Assembly (NCBI RefSeq): GCF_003576475.1
Contig: NZ_QWGR01000012.1
Coordinates: forward strand, 86,254 to 150,253
Reading direction: 5' to 3'
DNA from: Maribellus luteus
Lineage (GTDB): Bacteria > Bacteroidota > Bacteroidia > Bacteroidales > Prolixibacteraceae
Length of the DNA: 64,000 nucleotides
In this document: positions 43,252 through 52,841 of the stretch, piece by piece
Layout: every line of letters starts with the position of its first letter
Position numbering within the stretch: position 1 is the first letter of the stretch
The notes under the pieces: generated by a model
Databases searched by the model: none
What the model was told of the DNA's origin: nothing
The model's input: the letters and a program-made list of their open reading frames with translations, nothing else
Translations under genes and position numbers: made by a program

Positions 43252-45672
43252 ATGCTGAAAAATTTACTGAAGCACAGTTTGCGTGCCCTTAAAAAGCAAA
43301 AGGGATACGTGGCGATTAATATATTCGGACTTTCAATTGGAATAGCCTGTAGTTTGCTCATTGCCCTTTTTATTCTTCATCAGTTAAGTTACGACCAGTA
43401 CAACCTGAACAAAGACCGCATTTTCCGACTAACGCTGGATGGCAAAATAGGGGAGCAGGTGGTTAATGCTGCCTATACTGCTTCGGTGATCGGGCCAACC
43501 ATGGCCGCCGATTTTCCGGAGGTGGAAAAGTTTTGCCGCCTGAATAGTTTTGGTGAAACGATTGTAAAAGACGGCGACCGGGTTTTTACGGTGAATGATT
43601 TTGTGGAGGTTGATTCCACTTTTTTTCAGCTTTTTTCGATTCCGCTGCTAAAGGGAAACATCCATACCGTGCTGGCCGAGCCCAACACAATGGTTGTCTC
43701 CGAGTCCACGGCCCGGATTATTTTCGGGAACCAGGACCCGATTGATAAAATGGTGCGCGTGAACACCCGCGAAGAACCATACAAAATCACCGGAGTAATG
43801 GCCGATTTTCCCGAAGAGACTCATTTCGATGCCGATATTCTGACTTCGTTTTCAAGTAACCAACGATCACGCGATCCCGAGTGGATGAACAATAGTTTTT
43901 CGACTTACCTGTTGTTAAAGCCCCATACTTTGGCGGGTACGGTGGAGGCAAAGTTTCCGGCCATGGTGGAGAAATATGTGGGCCCGCGGGTGCAAGACCT
44001 GTTTGGTATCTCTATTTCCGATTTTCTGGCACAGGGGAACCGCTATAGTTTTCATTTGCAGCCGCTCACCCGAATTCATCTCGACCCTTCGGTGGAACAC
44101 GAAGTAAAACCGGCAATCGATCCCAAATACCTGATCATATTCGGGAGTATTGCGATTCTGATCATCGTAATTGCCTCCATCAATTTTATGAATTTATCGA
44201 CGGCGCAGGCCACCAAAAGAGCCAAAGAGATCGGTGTGAAAAAAGTGAGCGGTTCGTCGAAAGGCATGCTCATCGCGCAGTTTCTTGCCGATTCGATGCT
44301 GATTTCATTCATTGCACTGGTGGTCGCCATCATCCTGATTTATATTGCGCTGCCGTATTTTAACAACCTGCTCAATGCCAAAGTCAGTTTTCCGCTTTTT
44401 AGCAACTTTTACACCTTGCCACTGCTTATTTTGTTTGCTGCGGTGGTGGGAATTCTGGCAGGTATTTACCCGGCTTTTTACCTTTCATCGTTTAACCCGG
44501 GTACGGTATTAAAGGGAAAAATACGCGACGGTGTAAAAAACGGAAAACTCCGGAGTGGCTTGGTTGCCGTTCAGTTTTTGATTTCGATTGTGCTGATTAT
44601 CGGTACCATCATTATGTATCAGCAGTTAAATTTCATGCTGAACAAAGACCTTGGGTTTACAAAAGACCGTTTACTGGTGATTGAACGTGCAGGGGCGATA
44701 GGTAGCCAGGTGAATACTTTTAAGGAAGAGTTGCTGAAGTTTCCGGAAATTGCCAGTGTTTCGGCCTCTACAGCGGTGCCCGGGCACAACAATAACAACA
44801 ACGGATATATGCTCGAAGGGCGCGATGGCGAAACATTTCTTTTGCAAACCAACTGGGTGGATTACGATTTTTTGGAAACCTACAATATTGAGCTGGCTGA
44901 CGGCCGCTTTTTTGATCGCTCGCACGGCTCCGACGAGCAGGCTTGTTTTGTGAACCGGAAAACCATTGAGGAGTTTGGGATTACCGATTTTACGCAAACC
45001 CGTTTTATTACGATGGATAGCGAGGAAGACAGAGCGCACATGCCGATTATTGGCGTTTGCAACGATTTTCATTTCCGGTCGCTTCACAACCGCATCAATC
45101 CCTACATGATCCGCTTTAAAAACGACGGAAGATTTTTTGGCTATGTTACGGTTAAGTTTCACTCGAATGCTTCGGCACAACTGGTCAAACAGATCGATGA
45201 CGTGTGGAAACGCTTTGCTTCCAACAACCCGATGCAGTATTTTTTTATGAGCGACGACTTTGCGCACATGTACAGGGCCGAACGGCAAAATGCCCAACTG
45301 TCGGTGGTGTTTGCCATCCTCGGGATCTTTATTGCGGCATTGGGGCTTTTCGGTTTAACTTCGTTTACCATCGAGCAGCGAACCAAGGAAGTGGGGGTTC
45401 GAAAAGCTCTGGGTGCCTCCGGAACCAGCATCTTTTACCTGATTTCGAAAGAAATTGTTTTACTGGTTTGCATTGCTACCCTGATTGCCTGGCCACTCAT
45501 TTATTTTATTGCCAAAAACTGGTTGCAGAATTATTATTACCGCATTCACCTGGAGTGGTTTGAATTCCTGGCCGGCTTTGTAGTGGCCCTGGTAATGGCT
45601 TTGGGCACCATCAGTTACAAAACCATGAAATCGGTAAAAGTCAATCCGGCTGATACCTTGCGGTACGAATAA
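43252..45672 (+). CDS. FtsX-like ABC permease (MacB_PCD type), orphan
   Basis: 806 residues from the ATG at 43252 (LKNLLKHSLRALKKQKGYVA); the open frame reaches 43150 but the extra 34 residues look artefactual. Topology: a first helix (IFGLSIGIACSLLIALFI, about 22-40), a large periplasmic domain, three helices of a first FtsX unit (about 295-430, with ATKRAKEIGVKKVSGSS), then a second set at about 700-800 (EQRTKEVGVRKALGAS). Bacteroidota carry many such permeases with two FtsX units. No ATP-binding gene is adjacent, so it must use an ATPase from elsewhere. Likely role in lipoprotein or antimicrobial peptide handling; inferred only. Confidence 0.9.
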   Translation: MLKNLLKHSLRALKKQKGYVAINIFGLSIGIACSLLIALFILHQLSYDQYNLNKDRIFRLTLDGKIGEQVVNAAYTASVIGPTMAADFPEVEKFCRLNSFGETIVKDGDRVFTVNDFVEVDSTFFQLFSIPLLKGNIHTVLAEPNTMVVSESTARIIFGNQDPIDKMVRVNTREEPYKITGVMADFPEETHFDADILTSFSSNQRSRDPEWMNNSFSTYLLLKPHTLAGTVEAKFPAMVEKYVGPRVQDLFGISISDFLAQGNRYSFHLQPLTRIHLDPSVEHEVKPAIDPKYLIIFGSIAILIIVIASINFMNLSTAQATKRAKEIGVKKVSGSSKGMLIAQFLADSMLISFIALVVAIILIYIALPYFNNLLNAKVSFPLFSNFYTLPLLILFAAVVGILAGIYPAFYLSSFNPGTVLKGKIRDGVKNGKLRSGLVAVQFLISIVLIIGTIIMYQQLNFMLNKDLGFTKDRLLVIERAGAIGSQVNTFKEELLKFPEIASVSASTAVPGHNNNNNGYMLEGRDGETFLLQTNWVDYDFLETYNIELADGRFFDRSHGSDEQACFVNRKTIEEFGITDFTQTRFITMDSEEDRAHMPIIGVCNDFHFRSLHNRINPYMIRFKNDGRFFGYVTVKFHSNASAQLVKQIDDVWKRFASNNPMQYFFMSDDFAHMYRAERQNAQLSVVFAILGIFIAALGLFGLTSFTIEQRTKEVGVRKALGASGTSIFYLISKEIVLLVCIATLIAWPLIYFIAKNWLQNYYYRIHLEWFEFLAGFVVALVMALGTISYKTMKSVKVNPADTLRYE

Positions 45673-45881
45673 GTGTCTTTTGGCTTTGTTTGGGGAGAGG
45701 GAAGCAAGGTGGTCTTGTTGCTTGATGATCCCGAGAAAACACGGAAAGCAGGTTGCCAAACTTTTACGTCCTTCGAATTGTTCAGCGTTATATGGCCGGA
45801 CAGGGCATGGACATGGTTTTTTAGCTACTGAAATCCATATGCATTCCGGATGTCAATACTTGGATGGAATAAAACAGGTTT

Positions 45882-46163
45882 ATGGAATACGAATTAATCA
45901 ACAATGAAAACGAGCACCGGTACGAGTTTCAAATCGATGATGTAATTGCAAAGATCGAATACATCCGCTCGGGCGAAAAAATTTATCTGACACATACCGA
46001 AGTACCCGTTGAACTGGAGGGGAGGGGAGTTGCATCATCGCTGGTGAAAAAGGTGCTGGCCGATATCCAGGAAAAAGGTTTGAAGCTGGTACCGCTGTGT
46101 CCGTTTGTAAATGCCTACATCAGGCGGCATCCCGAATGGGAGGTGTTGGTGCTGAAAGAATAG
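45882..46163 (+). CDS. GNAT-type small acetyltransferase (NATD1-like)
   Basis: 93 residues. The single acetyltransferase fold shows YLTHTEVPVELEGRGVASSL, with the acetyl-CoA pyrophosphate motif EGRGVASSLVKKVL near 46-59, and a C-terminal LVPLCPFVNAYIRRHPEW segment that is diagnostic of the short NATD1/YidJ-like subfamily. It lacks the N-terminal elements of full GNATs, as expected for this group. The acceptor is unknown. It sits 209 bp after the permease gene and 306 bp before the phosphate transporter, with no obvious partner. Confidence 0.9.
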   Translation: MEYELINNENEHRYEFQIDDVIAKIEYIRSGEKIYLTHTEVPVELEGRGVASSLVKKVLADIQEKGLKLVPLCPFVNAYIRRHPEWEVLVLKE

Positions 46164-46469
46164 AATGGCAGTAAAGGAGAAAGAATCTGTAAAAACCGGA
46201 CATCGGTAGTGAAATAATGATGGTTATTGCTCGCTCTCCAAATTCTTTCCCTTATATGCGTGCGGCTGATTTTTAACGTTCTTTTAACTTCGGTGCCCGT
46301 TCCTCTGAAGTTCCTTTTATACGGAAGGGTGTGGCCTTTTCAATCAAATTAATTCAGTTGATTTTAGGATGGTAGAAAGGATTATTCTGATTTTTAGAAT
46401 ATCGGCCCCATTTTTTTTGATGATTTTTTATGATTATCGTTATTTTCGGCGCATCAAAAAAAACACTGC
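46164..46469 (+). promoter_or_regulatory. Intergenic region with putative promoter of the Na/Pi cotransporter gene
   Basis: 306 bp, no gene seen. TTTG (46416-46419), a 21-base spacer and TATTTTCG (46441-46448) match the Bacteroidota promoter pattern with one mismatch in the -7 element, 21 bases before the start codon at 46470. Confidence 0.4.
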
Positions 46470-48161
46470 ATGAATTATTCTTTAATCGATTTCCTAACCT
46501 TGATCGGCGCGCTGGGGCTTTTCCTTTACGGGATGAAGCTGATGAGCGAGGCCCTGCAAAAAGTGGCCGGAAGCAAGCTGCGAAATTTTCTGGCAGCCAT
46601 GACTTCCAACCGGTTCATGGGCGTAGTAACAGGTCTTTCCATTACGGCCATCATTCAGTCGTCGAGTGCCACCACGGTAATGATCGTGAGTTTTGTAAAT
46701 GCCGGGCTACTCACTCTTACCGAATCGGCCGGGGTGATAATGGGGGCCAACATAGGTACCACTGTCACTGCCTGGATCATTTCCATCCTGGGTTTTAAAG
46801 TGAAAATGAGTGTACTGGCTTTCCCGATAATTGGAATAGGCTTTCCTTTAATTTTCTCCAAAAAAACACGCAACCAGTCGTGGGGAGAAGTATTGGTAGG
46901 TTTTGCCCTGCTTTTTATCGGTCTCGAAAGTCTGAAAACCAGTGTTCCCAACATTGGCGAAAACCCGGAGATACTGGAATTCCTGAAGAACTTTACCGGA
47001 ATGGGTATTGGCTCAAGTTTGATTTTCCTGGTTATCGGAACCATACTAACCGTGGTTATTCAGTCGTCGAGCGCCACCATGGCTTTAACCCTGGTAATGT
47101 GTAACAATGGCTGGATCAATTTCGACAGCGCTGCGGCCATGGTACTGGGCGAGAACATTGGTACTACCATTACTGCCAACATTGCAGCTGTAGTAGCCAA
47201 TTCATCGGCTAAAAGAGCCGCCCGAGTCCATTTCATGTTCAACGTTGTAGGGGTTATCTGGGTGCTTTCTATCTTCCCGTACTTCCTGAGAGGGGTTGAC
47301 AACATTACACAGTATATTACCGGAAGTTCAGCGTTTACTAACCCGGGTGCTGTCCCGATCGCCCTGTCGTTTTTCCATACAGCCTTTAATATTCTGAATG
47401 TATTAATACAGATTTGGTTTATAAAATACCTGGTGAACCTGGTGCAGCGTATTGTTCCTGAAAAAGAGGATGAACAGGAGTTCAAACTGAAATACATTAA
47501 ATTCGGAATGCTTAGCACGCGGGAGCTTTCATTGCTTCAGGCTAAAAAGGAGATTGCTGTATATGCCCAGCAAACCAAAAAACTGCTCGGACGGCTTAAC
47601 AATATGATGAACGAAGACAATGAGCGCAAGGTTTTAAAGCAATTCGGAAAGATTGAAATGGGAGAAGATAAAAGTGATCAGATGGAAGTATCGATCGCAA
47701 AATATCTGACCAAAGTAGCCGAGGGAGAGTTGAGTAAGCAGTCGTCGAGAAACATCAGTTCCATGCTGCGAATTGTGGACGAAATTGAGAGCATTGGCGA
47801 TTCGTGTCTGAGCATTGCTCGTACCTTGTTGCGCATTAGCGATAAAAAGGAAAAGCTAACGCCCGAAATGAAAAAGAAACTCTCGGACATGTATGTTTTG
47901 GTTGAAAAGGCCATGGATATTATGATCGAGAACCTGAATAAAAACAATTACGAGGTGGATAAAACCGCCAGCGATGCGATAGAGAAACAAATCAACCGGT
48001 TCCGTGATAAGCTCCGGAAAGAGCATGTGATAAGCATTGAGAGCGAAGAATATTCTTACCAGATCGGAACCTTGTACAAGGATATTTTCTCTGGTCTGGA
48101 AAGAATGGGCGACCATATTTACGATGTAACCACATCGATTGTGGATTACTCCGAGTCGTAG
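46470..48161 (+). CDS. Na+/phosphate cotransporter family (NptA/YjbB-like) with PhoU-like tail
   Basis: 563 residues. The first half (about 5-330) is a repeat of membrane segments typical of the Na/Pi family, including the two signature QSSSA motifs: IIQSSSATTVMIVSF near 63-77 and VIQSSSATMALTLVM near 196-210, each followed by MGANIGTTVTAWI or LGENIGTTITANI. The second half (about 345-560) is alpha-helical and PhoU-like, with repeated EIESIGDSCLSI and ERMGDHIYDVTTS segments. It probably exports or imports phosphate with sodium; direction is not decidable from sequence. It is followed by a strong terminator and no phosphate-regulon neighbours. Confidence 0.93.
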   Translation: MNYSLIDFLTLIGALGLFLYGMKLMSEALQKVAGSKLRNFLAAMTSNRFMGVVTGLSITAIIQSSSATTVMIVSFVNAGLLTLTESAGVIMGANIGTTVTAWIISILGFKVKMSVLAFPIIGIGFPLIFSKKTRNQSWGEVLVGFALLFIGLESLKTSVPNIGENPEILEFLKNFTGMGIGSSLIFLVIGTILTVVIQSSSATMALTLVMCNNGWINFDSAAAMVLGENIGTTITANIAAVVANSSAKRAARVHFMFNVVGVIWVLSIFPYFLRGVDNITQYITGSSAFTNPGAVPIALSFFHTAFNILNVLIQIWFIKYLVNLVQRIVPEKEDEQEFKLKYIKFGMLSTRELSLLQAKKEIAVYAQQTKKLLGRLNNMMNEDNERKVLKQFGKIEMGEDKSDQMEVSIAKYLTKVAEGELSKQSSRNISSMLRIVDEIESIGDSCLSIARTLLRISDKKEKLTPEMKKKLSDMYVLVEKAMDIMIENLNKNNYEVDKTASDAIEKQINRFRDKLRKEHVISIESEEYSYQIGTLYKDIFSGLERMGDHIYDVTTSIVDYSES

Positions 48162-48187
48162 TCGGCCATCGTTTCAATAAAAGGGAG

Positions 48188-48223
48188 AACCCGGATTTTT
48201 GTTAAAAGAATCCGGGTTTTTTT
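48188..48223 (+). terminator. Terminator of the Na/Pi gene
   Basis: AACCCGGATT (48188-48197) and AATCCGGGTT (48209-48218) form a perfect 10-bp stem with an 11-base loop, followed by TTTTT. Confidence 0.93.
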
Positions 48224-48462
48224 ATGCTGAATGGTGCTGTTTCAAAAGCAGGTGTATTTGAAATGATTCTTTCAGCTTGTAAGTAATAGCCGGAATCAAA
48301 TCAGACCGTCATTTGCCTGACTGGGATTTTCGCGTTTGACGGATCAAGGGAGTGTTTATCGCTTAAGACGTTCTCCTTAAGTTTATTTTTCACGGATACT
48401 CAAGTACGAGAATGAAAGCGTGAAGATTTGTGGGCTATCTCTTTAGCGAAACAAAGGCCTGC
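48224..48462. other. Intergenic region between Na/Pi and GH92 terminators
   Basis: About 240 bp between two converging terminators. No gene and no repeat recognised. Confidence 0.5.
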
Positions 48463-48509
48463 AAAAAAAAGATTCCATCTTTTTCCGTGAGGAATGAAAA
48501 GATGGAATC
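48463..48509 (-). terminator. Terminator of the GH92 gene
   Basis: GATTCCATCTTTT (48471-48483) and AAAAGATGGAATC (48497-48509) form a 13-bp stem with a 13-base loop. On the minus strand eight T follow (48463-48470). Confidence 0.92.
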
Positions 48510-48552
48510 TTCATCTACAGGCGCTGAACCTGTTTCTGTATATACAAGTTTC

Positions 48553-50859
48553 TTATTTCACTTCGTTGGTCATCGAGTACGGATAGCTTTCCTGACTTGC
48601 ACCCCGTTCTTTATTGGGAGTGTTTGACATGGAGAAAGTTATCTCACCTCCGTTTTGGATGGTGGCATGTTTCAGGTAATTCTTCGTGTAGTTTTCGCCG
48701 TTTACGGTGGCTGCATCCACATACATATTTTCCTTTGAATTGTTGGGCGCATTGATGACAAAAGTGTTCCCGTTTTCAAGCTGCAGGGTAACTTTATTGA
48801 ACAAGGGCGCTCCAAGTACATATTCATCGGTTCCGGGACAAACCGGATAGAAACCCATGGAGCTGAAAACATACCAGGCAGATGTTTGCCCGTTGTCTTC
48901 GTCGCCACAATAGCCGTCGGCCTGGTACGAATACAATTTATCGAGTACATCGCGCACATGGTATTGTGCTTTCCAGGGCTGGCTTGAATAATTGTAGAGG
49001 TAAATCATGTGCTGGATCGGCTGGTTTCCGTGTGCATAGTTACCCATTCCGGCAATCTGCATTTCACGGATTTCGTGAATGGGGAAGCCATAGTACGAAT
49101 CGTCGAAAATGGGAGGAACCACAAAAATCGAATCGAGCATAGCCACAAAATCATCGTCTCCACCCATAAGCTGTTTCAGCCCTTCCACATCCTGGAAAAC
49201 GCTCCAGGTATAATGCCAGCTGTTTCCTTCGGTAAAGGCATCACCCCATTTGTAGGGACTGAACGGAGCCTGAAAAGTTCCGTCTTCGTTTTTTCCACGC
49301 ATCAGCCTGGTTTCCGGGTCAAACACATTGCGGAAGTTGCGCGCCCGTTTCTCAAACAAATCAATCTCTTCCTGCGGACGCTCCAGCGCCTGGGCCAGTT
49401 TCCAGATACAGTAGTCGGCATAGGCATATTCCAGCGTGCGGGCTGTATTCTCATTGATTCCTACGTTGTAGGGAATGTAACCCAGTTTGTTGTAGTAATC
49501 GGCGCCGTATCTGCCCACCGAGGTAATGTCTTCCATCCAGTTTTCGGTGTTTTTCAGAATAGCCTGGTACAAGGTTTCGATGTCGTAACCGCGGATTCCT
49601 TTTAAGTATGAATCAGCAATAAGCGAGGCCGAATTGGATCCGATCATACATCCACGGTGCCCGGGGCTTGCCCACTCAGGCAACCAGCCACTTTCTTTGT
49701 AGGTGTTAACCAGTCCTTCCATTATTTGTGCGTTCAGTTCCGGGTACATCAGCGTGAAAAACGGGAATACTGCACGGAAAGTGTCCCAAAAGCCGTTGTC
49801 GGTATACATATAACCGGGTAGCACCTCGCCGTTGTAGGGGCTGTAATGAACCACTTTGTTGTCCTTGTCGTACTCGTAAAAACTACGCGGGAAAAGCAAC
49901 ACGCGGTAAAGGGTAGAGTAGAAAGTTTTTTGCTGTGCTTCAGTGCCTCCTTCTACTTTTATTCTAGACAGTTCTTTTTCCCAAATGGCCGCTCCTTCAT
50001 TTTTTACCTGCTCCAAAGTTTTATCGCCGATCTCTCGGGTCAGGTTCAGTTCTGCCTGTTCCTGAGAAATAAAAGAAGAGGCAATTTTTACGTTCACTTT
50101 TTCTCCCTTTTTGGTTTTAAATCCTACAATACCGCCCACATGAAAGCTTTTGGCTTCGTTGCTGTCCTGAAGATTTTCGTCTTTCCAGGTTTTTACTTCC
50201 TCAAAATCTTTGTCGAATACGGCCACAAAGTAGTTTTTGAAATTGGAAGGAACGCCACCGCTGTTGTTCTGGCAATAACCGATGATCTTTCTTTCCTCGG
50301 GAATGATTTTTACCATCGAGCCGCCGTTGAACGCATCCAGAACCACGTACGAATGATCGTTCTCCGGAAAAGTAAAACGGAAAGAAACCGCGCGGTCGGT
50401 AGGAGAGAACTCGGTGGTTACATCGTAATCGGCCAGGTATACTTTGTAGTAGTGAGGGCGTGCTACTTCGGCTTTGTGCGAAAACCAGGAAGCGCGCTCG
50501 TCTTCATTCCATTTCAGATCGCCGGTTACGGGCATTAACGAAAAGGCCGCGTAATCGTTGATCCACGGACTTGGCTGATGGGTTTGTTTAAACCCACGGA
50601 TTTTATATGCATCGTAGCCGTAGCACCATCCATCGCCCATTTTCCCGGTTTGGGGAGTCCAGAAATTCATACCCCAGGGGCGTGCAATTGCCGGGTAGGT
50701 ATTCCCGTTGGAGAGTTTAAACTCCGAATCGGTACCCATCAACGGGTTTACAAGATCGACCAAACTCGCATTGTCGTTGTTTTGAGAATGGTTCTTAGTT
50801 TCTGATTTCGTACAGCCCAGAAAAAGGGCCAGCATAAAAATAAAAATTGAAAATTTCAT
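48553..50859 (-). CDS. GH92 alpha-1,2-mannosidase, lipoprotein
   Basis: Glycoside hydrolase family 92 exo-alpha-mannosidase, calcium dependent, that trims alpha-mannose from N-glycans or yeast mannan. It has 768 residues. The N-terminus MKFSIFIFMLALFLGCTKSE is a lipoprotein signal (C16). Family landmarks: VDLVNPLMGTDSEFKLSNGN near 33-52, FNGGSMVKIIPEERKIIGY, YTDNGFWDTFRAVFPFF, GCMIGSNSASLIADSY near 405-420, HGNQPIQHMIYLYNY near 625-640 and GYCGDEDNGQTSAWYVFSSM near 658-677 with the catalytic-acid region. It closes the PUL and is separated from the DUF4998 gene by a terminator and its own promoter. Confidence 0.95.
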   Translation of the reverse strand: MKFSIFIFMLALFLGCTKSETKNHSQNNDNASLVDLVNPLMGTDSEFKLSNGNTYPAIARPWGMNFWTPQTGKMGDGWCYGYDAYKIRGFKQTHQPSPWINDYAAFSLMPVTGDLKWNEDERASWFSHKAEVARPHYYKVYLADYDVTTEFSPTDRAVSFRFTFPENDHSYVVLDAFNGGSMVKIIPEERKIIGYCQNNSGGVPSNFKNYFVAVFDKDFEEVKTWKDENLQDSNEAKSFHVGGIVGFKTKKGEKVNVKIASSFISQEQAELNLTREIGDKTLEQVKNEGAAIWEKELSRIKVEGGTEAQQKTFYSTLYRVLLFPRSFYEYDKDNKVVHYSPYNGEVLPGYMYTDNGFWDTFRAVFPFFTLMYPELNAQIMEGLVNTYKESGWLPEWASPGHRGCMIGSNSASLIADSYLKGIRGYDIETLYQAILKNTENWMEDITSVGRYGADYYNKLGYIPYNVGINENTARTLEYAYADYCIWKLAQALERPQEEIDLFEKRARNFRNVFDPETRLMRGKNEDGTFQAPFSPYKWGDAFTEGNSWHYTWSVFQDVEGLKQLMGGDDDFVAMLDSIFVVPPIFDDSYYGFPIHEIREMQIAGMGNYAHGNQPIQHMIYLYNYSSQPWKAQYHVRDVLDKLYSYQADGYCGDEDNGQTSAWYVFSSMGFYPVCPGTDEYVLGAPLFNKVTLQLENGNTFVINAPNNSKENMYVDAATVNGENYTKNYLKHATIQNGGEITFSMSNTPNKERGASQESYPYSMTNEVK

Positions 50860-50890
50860 TATAAATCGAATGTCAGTTTAAGTATTGAGG

Positions 50891-50898
50891 CAAATGTA
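50891..50898 (-). promoter_or_regulatory. -7 element of putative GH92 promoter
   Basis: TACATTTG on the minus strand (plus CAAATGTA) matches TAnnTTTG exactly, 32 bases before the GH92 ATG. No clear -33 match. It suggests GH92 is transcribed separately from the SusCD genes. Confidence 0.5.
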
Positions 50899-51079
50899 AA
50901 ACTTATGTCCTGATTTCTGTGATTGAACTTGTCTATAATCCAATTTTTGACTTGCTGTTCATATATCATTTTGTTCAATATTATTTTGAAAGGAAGGTTT
51001 TGTGTAGGGGATTAAGGGGGACGGGAACAATGAAGAACGTGAAATTGAAGGTATCATGTTCGGTGGGGTATAAAGCCTA

Positions 51080-51117
51080 TAAAAAGAAATTTCCTTCCCG
51101 GAAAACCGGGAAGGAAA
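51080..51117 (-). terminator. Terminator of the SusCD operon
   Basis: TTTCCTTCCCGG (51090-51101) and CCGGGAAGGAAA (51106-51117) form a perfect 12-bp stem with an AAAA loop. On the minus strand TTTCTTTTTATAGG follows. It ends the sus operon before GH92. Confidence 0.9.
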
Positions 51118-51178
51118 AACCTTAATGTATGAATTAGTTGGTCTGGGTCCTCAATTTAAGAGGTAAATCCGTTCAAGC

Positions 51179-52819
51179 TTATTCCTTTTCGAAACGAATG
51201 TTGGCAAAATAGTAAACCACATCAGGCGACGGGTTAACACCGGGTTCACCTCCGATATTCAGGATGATTACCCTGTTGTGTTTATCCAAAGCCTGCGACA
51301 TGTCTATCGTAATGTCAGTCCATTTTTGTAATTGAGTATCATCAATGTAAAATTTATCCAGCGCCCAGTATTGCTGTCCATAGCTTGAGTTGGAGCCAAA
51401 AGACCACATCCTGTTCATGAAACGCGGCCACAGACGTTGAAACTCTTTATTGTCGCCGGTAAATACACTTTTAGCAGGTGCATAAACTCTAAATTTCAAA
51501 TACCTGTAATCCGTTACATTGAACTCATATTCCTTGGGTAAAGCAAATACCATGGAGGCACTTTTGGCCTTACAAACCACTTTGTAAACGTTTTCCAAAC
51601 CTTCCCCTGTCGGAGCATCGGTGGCTGGATACGTCACATCAATGTTAAAGTTGGTCGACTGAACATTTCCGTTTAAAAGGAATTGGTTATCGATCAGTAC
51701 AGATGATGGACCTTCCACCAACTCTACAATTCCGCTTTCAACAAAGGGCTGGAGCAAATTATCGAGGCCCATTGAATTGGGTATGTAATAAACCTTTTCC
51801 AGAATACCTGCTTCCATCAGGTCTTTCAGGGTTTGCGCATTTGCTTCCGACATGTCGCCTACTTTTCGCATAAACGGAGAAAAACTACCTCCGCCAACTA
51901 CGTCAGTATATCCATTGCGGTCATAAGTTAATTCAGGCAACAGGAACAGATCTCCTCCTGTTAAATCCAGTTCTTTCAAACCCGGAAAATAGAAGATATC
52001 CTGCAAGGTATTGGCATGAACCGGGTAAACCAGCTTGGAAACCGATGAAACAGCGTCGGAGGTAAAGGTTTCAACTCCGTTGGCGAGTAAAATATCCCTT
52101 TCTGCCACCGAAAATTCAGTCGCACCCGTCGGCATATCAATCATCAACTTGTCGTTTAAAACAACGGTATCCAGAATGGGTGTACTATTGACAATCGGTA
52201 TGATTTTATAATCGATATTGATTTCGGTAGCTTGTCCGGCACTAACGTTTCCAACAAAGAAACGGGAATTATCGCCGCGCGCACCTTTGCGAGTAACGCC
52301 ATCCTTGTCAACATATTCAAACGATAAACCGTAGTAGTTGAGCAGAACCGAGGATAATCCGTTCGGCCAGTCGATAACGGCCGCTGTTGGCGATTTCAAA
52401 ATTCTGGGAGTACTAACCTGCAGCGAGGCCAGATCGTCGGCAGTAAATGGAATAAGAGCAATTTCCTGTGGAACCGACGGGTTGTTGTGCTCATCGATGG
52501 TGTAAATTTTAAAACGGTACAACTTTCTAAGTGTTAGTCCGGTTATATTTACATAAGATACCAGTGAGTCGATGGTAAGCACCTGATCGTCATACTCGAC
52601 AATGGTTTTTTGAGCCTTGCCCAATTTAATTTGATCTGAAGGGATGCGGCCGGCTTTCATCAAGTCGATTTCAACGCGCTCAAAACCTATGTGGCCAACA
52701 ATCGTGTCGAAACGCGCCGGGTATACTATTTCTCCTTCGTACTTCTCCTGCAATTCATACATATCACTGCATCCGTAAAGAGAAGCAGCTATAATTATTA
52801 ATAATGCTATGTATTTCAT
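51179..52819 (-). CDS. DUF4998-like surface lipoprotein of the PUL
   Basis: 546 residues, lipoprotein (MKYIALLIIIAASLYGCSDM, C17). The N-terminal part (about 25-125) with LQEKYEGEIVYPARFDTIVG and LTLRKLYRFKIYTIDE resembles DUF4998. A middle region (about 130-370) has fibronectin- or Ig-like character. The C-terminal 170 residues (MVFALPKEYEFNVTDYRYLK through the end, with FMNRMWSFGSNSSYG) look like a carbohydrate-binding beta-sandwich. It is the last gene before the operon terminator, so it is probably a SusE/F-like glycan-binding protein; the exact fold is inferred. Confidence 0.78.
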   Translation of the reverse strand: MKYIALLIIIAASLYGCSDMYELQEKYEGEIVYPARFDTIVGHIGFERVEIDLMKAGRIPSDQIKLGKAQKTIVEYDDQVLTIDSLVSYVNITGLTLRKLYRFKIYTIDEHNNPSVPQEIALIPFTADDLASLQVSTPRILKSPTAAVIDWPNGLSSVLLNYYGLSFEYVDKDGVTRKGARGDNSRFFVGNVSAGQATEINIDYKIIPIVNSTPILDTVVLNDKLMIDMPTGATEFSVAERDILLANGVETFTSDAVSSVSKLVYPVHANTLQDIFYFPGLKELDLTGGDLFLLPELTYDRNGYTDVVGGGSFSPFMRKVGDMSEANAQTLKDLMEAGILEKVYYIPNSMGLDNLLQPFVESGIVELVEGPSSVLIDNQFLLNGNVQSTNFNIDVTYPATDAPTGEGLENVYKVVCKAKSASMVFALPKEYEFNVTDYRYLKFRVYAPAKSVFTGDNKEFQRLWPRFMNRMWSFGSNSSYGQQYWALDKFYIDDTQLQKWTDITIDMSQALDKHNRVIILNIGGEPGVNPSPDVVYYFANIRFEKE

Positions 52820-52841
52820 ATGATAAACTTTAATCTGTTTT

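Noticed and set aside
45680..45907. 75-codon frame after the FtsX permease
   Set aside because: It overlaps the start of the GNAT gene out of frame and has no recognisable content.
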